From NCBI GenBank assembly GCA_910579595.1, contig CAJTVM010000063.1, forward strand, positions 1-15,798: DNA of 15,798 nt, written 5' to 3'. Under the pieces are notes generated by a model. It made no database searches. It had not been told where the DNA came from and saw only the letters and a program-made list of their open reading frames with translations. A program made the position numbers and the translations under genes. Below, in pieces: positions 13,490-15,798 of the stretch; the stretch's first letter is position 1; each line of letters starts with the position of its first letter. Source of the DNA: an uncultured Oscillospiraceae bacterium (lineage in GTDB: Bacteria > Bacillota > Clostridia > Oscillospirales > Oscillospiraceae).

Positions 13490-13519
13490 GTATAAAATCA
13501 AAAAACGCCGTCCATACTG
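13490..13519 (+). promoter_or_regulatory. Weak candidate forespore (sigma-F/G-like) promoter for spoIIR
   Basis: GTATA (13490-13494) and CATACTG (13513-13519), 18 bases apart, resemble the GHATR and CATNNTA boxes of the forespore sigma factors. In Bacillus subtilis spoIIR is made in the forespore under sigma-F. No strict sigma-F -10 (GGNNANANTR) was found. The match is short and could be chance. Confidence 0.22.
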
Positions 13520-13551
13520 TACCCAAACGGTACATAGGACGGTGCTTTTTT
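13506..13551 (+). terminator. Intrinsic terminator after ispE, abutting the spoIIR start codon
   Basis: Outer stem CGCCGTCC (13506-13513) with GGACGGTG (13537-13544, one G-T pair), inner stem TGTACC (13518-13523) with GGTACA (13529-13534), then C and six T. The T-run ends at the base before the spoIIR ATG. A run of A precedes the stem, so it could also work in the other direction. It would end the long aromatic-operon transcript. Confidence 0.82.
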
Positions 13552-14184
13552 ATGAAAAAACTCAACGCTTCTAAGCTGCATCTCTGGGAGGCCGCTCTGC
13601 TGCTGGCCTTCGGTCTGACGTTGACGGCGGGTGTGTGGGCCTCCGCCAGCGAGAGTGCCCTGGCAGGACAGGTGATCCGGCTCCATGTGGTGGCAAACTC
13701 CGATTCCGAGGAGGATCAGGCGCTGAAGCTGCTGGTGCGGGACGCGGTGCTGGAAAAGGCGGCTCCCCTGCTGGAGGGGGCGGACGGCAGGGCGGCGGCG
13801 GAGCGTGCCCTGGCTCCCCGCCTGGACGAGCTGGCCCGTGCCGGGGCGGAGGTGTTGGCGGCGGAGGGCTGCGGGGACGCCGTCACCGTGGCCCTGGCCG
13901 ACCAGTGGTTCCCCACCAAAGCATACGACGGCTTTTCCCTGCCCGCGGGGCGGTACCGCGCTTTGCGGGTGACCATCGGGGAAGGCGCGGGGCACAACTG
14001 GTGGTGCGTGGTGTTCCCCCCCCTGTGCCTTGGCTCGGTGACGGAACAAAGCGTGGAAACCGTGGCCGGGGAGGCGCTGAGCGAGGATCAGGTGGCCCTG
14101 ATCACCGGGCAGGACGGCGGCTACGTGCTGAAGTTCCGGATCATCGAGTGGTGGGAGGAGCTGATGCGGAGCATGGGGGTATGA
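13552..14184 (+). CDS. spoIIR: Stage II sporulation protein R
   Basis: Secreted signalling protein: in Bacillus it is made in the forespore and activates the SpoIIGA protease, which processes pro-sigma-E in the mother cell (family knowledge). The 210-aa product has an N-terminal signal or anchor (residues 11-32; LWEAALLLAFGLTLTAGVWA). The family core follows: VIRLHVVANSDSEEDQALKL, VRDAVL, WFPTKAYDGFSLPAGRYRAL and ITIGEG-like VTIGEGAGHNWWCVVFPPLC. Length and motifs fit the family. The ATG at 13552 has no standard ribosome binding site; the nearest purine run, AGGA (13536-13539), is 12 bases upstream inside the terminator stem, and no in-frame alternative start is better. It is flanked by inverted repeat arms and followed by MITE copy 2. 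Confidence 0.94.
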   Translation: MKKLNASKLHLWEAALLLAFGLTLTAGVWASASESALAGQVIRLHVVANSDSEEDQALKLLVRDAVLEKAAPLLEGADGRAAAERALAPRLDELARAGAEVLAAEGCGDAVTVALADQWFPTKAYDGFSLPAGRYRALRVTIGEGAGHNWWCVVFPPLCLGSVTEQSVETVAGEALSEDQVALITGQDGGYVLKFRIIEWWEELMRSMGV

Positions 14185-14227
14185 CGCGGCGGCGCTTTTT
14201 ATAGTTGACGCAGTTAAAAAGAAGTAA

Positions 14228-14387
14228 GAACCTGTATTCACAGCCGAAACCGCCGGTGGGGGAGGGATTTTCCCGACAGGCAAGGCAAATTTTCGCAGGA
14301 ATCATTGTGTTTATTTCCAGAAAATTTAACGCGGCATGGCGGGAATAGACCCGGCCAAACGGTGAATTGAGGTTTGAATACAGGTTC
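14228..14387. mobile_element. MITE-like element, copy 2 (uninterrupted)
   Basis: A 160-base non-coding element with perfect 13-base terminal inverted repeats, GAACCTGTATTCA (14228-14240) and TGAATACAGGTTC (14375-14387), bordered by TAA on both sides (14225-14227 and 14388-14390), a probable 3-base target duplication. Its interior matches copy 1 except for the nested insertion. Outside the TAA triplets lie AAAAGAAG and ATACTTCTTTT, which rejoin into a near-perfect palindrome when the element is removed. It occupies most of the spoIIR-GNAT gap and contains no credible gene. Confidence 0.87.
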
Positions 14388-14419
14388 TAAATACTTCTTT
14401 TCAACCTGTCCGGCAAATC

Positions 14420-14465
14420 ATAGCCGGCCAGGCCGCAAAGCGGCCTGTCGTCAGACTTCATAGTC
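14420..14465 (-). repeat. Inverted repeat arm B: partial copy of the ispE 3' end
   Basis: Minus-strand copy of 13429-13474 (38 of 46 identical). A further 9-base match, CCTGTGCGC, lies just upstream in both (13407-13415; here 14467-14475), with 12 bases fewer between the blocks. Read on the minus strand it ends Leu-Cys-Ala-Asp-Tyr-Glu-Val-stop, against Leu-Cys-Ala-Pro-Ala-Gly-Ala-Asp-Tyr-Glu-Val-stop in IspE. Confidence 0.75.
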
Positions 14466-14504
14466 AGCGCACAGGCTTTGCCGGACAACGGCACAGCCGC
14501 TGTC

Positions 14505-14530
14505 TGAAAACCGGCAGCTGCCGGTTTTCA
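14505..14530 (-). terminator. Palindromic terminator at the end of the GNAT gene
   Basis: Perfect 26-base palindrome with arms TGAAAACCGGCAG and CTGCCGGTTTTCA. Its right end contains the GNAT stop codon. The A-run and T-run on each side let it act in both directions. The core CCGGCAGCTGCCGG is shared with the palindrome at 15046-15075. Confidence 0.72.
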
Positions 14531-15028
14531 ACTGCGCTGACTATACGACGGATATCGGATGTAATAGCAGTCGCTTCCTTCCACGGCGTCCGTTTTGCGG
14601 AAGCCGTGGCGCAGCCAAAATTGCTCGCCGCTTTTGTTGTCCTTGTGGCACCCCAGGGCGATGGGCCGGACGCCGAATTCCCGGTAAATACGCCGGACTG
14701 CCTCGGACAGCACGTAGGCGCCGACGCCCTGACCCCGGTACGCCTTGTCGAGGACGAAGCCCATTAGCCGGTAAAAGGGCTGTGAGCGCATTTCCTCCGG
14801 GTCGGTTTCCCATGGGATTGCCTCGCCCAGGAGAATAACGCCGATGATCCGCCCGCCGCACCGGACGGCGTATGTGTGTCCCAGGCAGCGGTGCTCCAGC
14901 CCGTACCGGGTCAGCTCCATGAGGCCGTCCACCGTGTCCACAAAGTCCTCGCTGACGTCCTCCCGGCGGATTGCCCGGGCCTCGTCGAGATTGGCTTCGG
15001 TGAGCAGCTCAAGTGTAACCTGTTTCAT
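14528..15028 (-). CDS. GNAT-family N-acetyltransferase, substrate unknown
   Basis: A 166-aa acetyl-CoA-dependent acetyltransferase, unrelated at a glance to the one at 6468-6998. Motif A is MGFVLDKAYRGQGVGAYVLS, with the RGQGVG pyrophosphate loop (about residues 91-110). The C-terminal motif B region reads ALGCHKDNKSGEQFWLRHGF, the typical Asn-x-x-Ala/Ser-x-x-x-Tyr/Phe pattern before a Gly-Phe. The start at 15028 has a strong AGGAAGGAG ribosome binding site. The upstream terminator-like palindrome ends only about 17 bases before the ATG, leaving no room for a promoter between them. The last few codons lie in a repeat arm. It is opposite in direction to spoIIR and in line with rplA. Confidence 0.9.
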   Translation of the reverse strand: MKQVTLELLTEANLDEARAIRREDVSEDFVDTVDGLMELTRYGLEHRCLGHTYAVRCGGRIIGVILLGEAIPWETDPEEMRSQPFYRLMGFVLDKAYRGQGVGAYVLSEAVRRIYREFGVRPIALGCHKDNKSGEQFWLRHGFRKTDAVEGSDCYYIRYPSYSQRS

Positions 15029-15045
15029 AGCGCTCCTTCCTGTGA

Positions 15046-15075
15046 AAAAGCCGCCGGCAGCTGCCGGCGGCTTTT
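15046..15075 (-). terminator. Palindromic terminator between rplA and the GNAT gene
   Basis: Perfect 30-base palindrome with arms AAAAGCCGCCGGCAG and CTGCCGGCGGCTTTT; on the minus strand five T follow the stem. It is well placed to terminate the ribosomal-protein transcript coming from rplA. Being symmetric it could work on both strands. Confidence 0.8.
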
Positions 15076-15240
15076 CCTATGTCGTTGTACTCCGACGGCT
15101 CGGGCGCTGTACTCACGCCTCGCCTGTTTGCGACGCGCGGCTTCGCTCCGACTCGGGCAAAACCCGGCCCAACTCTGTTGACCCTGGGCTTTTGCCCTCG
15201 CTTCGCTCCATCCGAAACGGCGTGTCTACGCTCGCGCTTC
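15076..15240. other. Non-coding gap downstream of rplA
   Basis: No credible gene or consensus promoter seen. It contains GGGCAAAA (15155-15162) inverted as TTTTGCCC (15190-15197), with a smaller inner GCCCA/TGGGC match, and the element CTTCGCTCC on both sides of that stem. It may be the remnant of a small repeat or a structured 3' end of the rplA transcript. Confidence 0.5.
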
Positions 15241-15798
15241 TTACGCGAATTTACCAGTGTTCAGCTTCACGCCGGGACCCATGGTAGACGCGGCGACGCA
15301 GCTCTTGACGTACTGGCCCTTGGCAGCGGCGGGCTTGGCCTTGATGATGGCGCCCATGAGGGCGTTCAGGTTGTCGCCCAGCTTCTCGGGGCCGAAAGAC
15401 ACCTTGCCGATGGGGCAGTGGATGATGTTGGTCTTGTCCAGACGGTACTCCACCTTACCGGCCTTGATCTCGTTGACGGCCTGGGTCACGTTGGGGGTGA
15501 CGGTGCCGGCCTTGGGGGAGGGCATCAGGCCCTTGGGACCCAGTACCTTACCCAGACGGCCCACCACGCCCATCATGTCGGGGGTGGCCACGACCACGTC
15601 AAAGTCGAACCAGTTTTCCTTCTGGATCTTTTCCACCATGTCCATATCGCCCACATAGTCGGCGCCGGCGGCGCGGGCCTCATCGGCCTTGTCGCCCTTG
15701 GCGAAGACCAGCACACGGGCGGTCTTGCCGGTGCCGTGGGGGAGGACGATGGCGCCGCGGACCTGCTGGTCGGCGTGGCGGGAGTCCACGCCCAGCTT
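15241..15798 (-). CDS. rplA: 50S ribosomal protein L1, N-terminal part cut off by window edge
   Basis: Large-subunit ribosomal protein that forms the L1 stalk and, in many bacteria, represses its own operon by binding its mRNA. The visible 185 codons run from Lys-Leu-Gly-Val-Asp at the window edge to the stop at 15241; about 45 N-terminal residues lie to the right. Recognisable segments are RGAIVLPHGTGKTARVLVFA, GADYVG, FDVVVATPDMMGVVGRLGKV, LGPKGLMPSPKAGTVT and the C-terminal AASTMGPGVKLNT. It is not followed by rplJ, as is common, but by a non-coding gap, a terminator and a GNAT gene. An internal GTG or ATG should not be taken as its start. Confidence 0.96.
   Translation of the reverse strand, partial: KLGVDSRHADQQVRGAIVLPHGTGKTARVLVFAKGDKADEARAAGADYVGDMDMVEKIQKENWFDFDVVVATPDMMGVVGRLGKVLGPKGLMPSPKAGTVTPNVTQAVNEIKAGKVEYRLDKTNIIHCPIGKVSFGPEKLGDNLNALMGAIIKAKPAAAKGQYVKSCVAASTMGPGVKLNTGKFA

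Larger units (their letters stand above)
14408..14544. repeat. Dense inverted-repeat block between MITE copy 2 and the GNAT gene
   Basis: Several stems overlap here. GTCCGGCAAA (14408-14417) pairs with TTTGCCGGAC (14477-14486). AGGCCGC and GCGGCCT (14430-14446) form a tight hairpin with an AAA loop. ATAGTCAGCGCA (14460-14471) pairs with TGCGCTGACTAT (14533-14544), whose right arm overlaps the last codons of the GNAT gene. There is no ribosomal, tRNA or known riboswitch signature. The GNAT reading frame stays open for 46 codons after its stop, down to a TAG in the MITE end, but nothing supports translation of it. Confidence 0.7.

Noticed and set aside
13498..14283. Minus-strand frame of 261 codons opposite spoIIR
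   Set aside because: Antisense shadow of spoIIR, starting in MITE copy 2, with no domain.
13429..14465. Phase-variable invertible switch around spoIIR
   Set aside because: Arms are only 83 percent identical and no site-specific recombinase is nearby; reported as an inverted duplication instead.
14390..14527. GNAT gene continuing past its TGA as a read-through extension or small ORF
   Set aside because: No ribosome binding site at its internal ATG and it is made of repeat sequence; open frames are common at this GC content.

Overview
The window is GC-rich DNA that reads like a chromosome of a spore-forming, high-GC member of the Clostridia, plausibly an Oscillospiraceae-type gut anaerobe (inference). 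It carries spoIIR, found in endospore-forming Firmicutes, an AroF of the type I-beta class with an N-terminal regulatory domain, a DUF6054-like gene, and tightly packed genes with AGGAGG-type ribosome binding sites. There are no rRNA, tRNA or CRISPR features and no transposase gene.

Left end (1-2159): a metal-resistance module. On the minus strand a strong promoter drives a 73-aa heavy-metal-associated (HMA) metallochaperone and then a Zn/Cd/Pb-type P1B ATPase that leaves the window at base 1. A 12-6-12 perfect inverted repeat sits at the transcription start. A divergent ArsR/SmtB repressor gene is on the plus strand and is the likely occupant of that operator.

Centre (2186-13443): one long plus-strand aromatic-biosynthesis cluster. 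It begins with a consensus promoter, a 31-codon Phe/Trp-containing leader peptide and an intrinsic terminator just before aroF, so transcription attenuation is likely. It encodes all seven shikimate-pathway steps (aroF, aroB, aroQ, aroE, aroK, aroA, aroC) and the bifunctional chorismate mutase/prephenate dehydratase pheA. Between these lie a DUF6054-like gene, a GNAT acetyltransferase and a gamma-carbonic-anhydrase-like protein; an S66 LD-carboxypeptidase and ispE follow at the end. Many junctions overlap by 1-4 bases. The only large gap, aroB to aroA, is filled by a MITE-like element that itself contains a second, smaller element.

Right end (13444-15798): spoIIR, whose ATG directly follows a terminator hairpin. 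Next come a second, uninterrupted copy of the MITE, and an inverted partial copy of the ispE 3' end. A minus-strand GNAT gene bracketed by two related palindromes follows, and then the 3' part of rplA (ribosomal protein L1, minus strand).

The most interesting signals are non-coding: the aroF leader, the nested MITEs (copy 2 is an empty site for the inner element), the hairpin overlapping the spoIIR start, the inverted ispE-tail duplication flanking spoIIR, and the twin palindromes around the GNAT gene. I did not find a clearly new multi-gene protein system.
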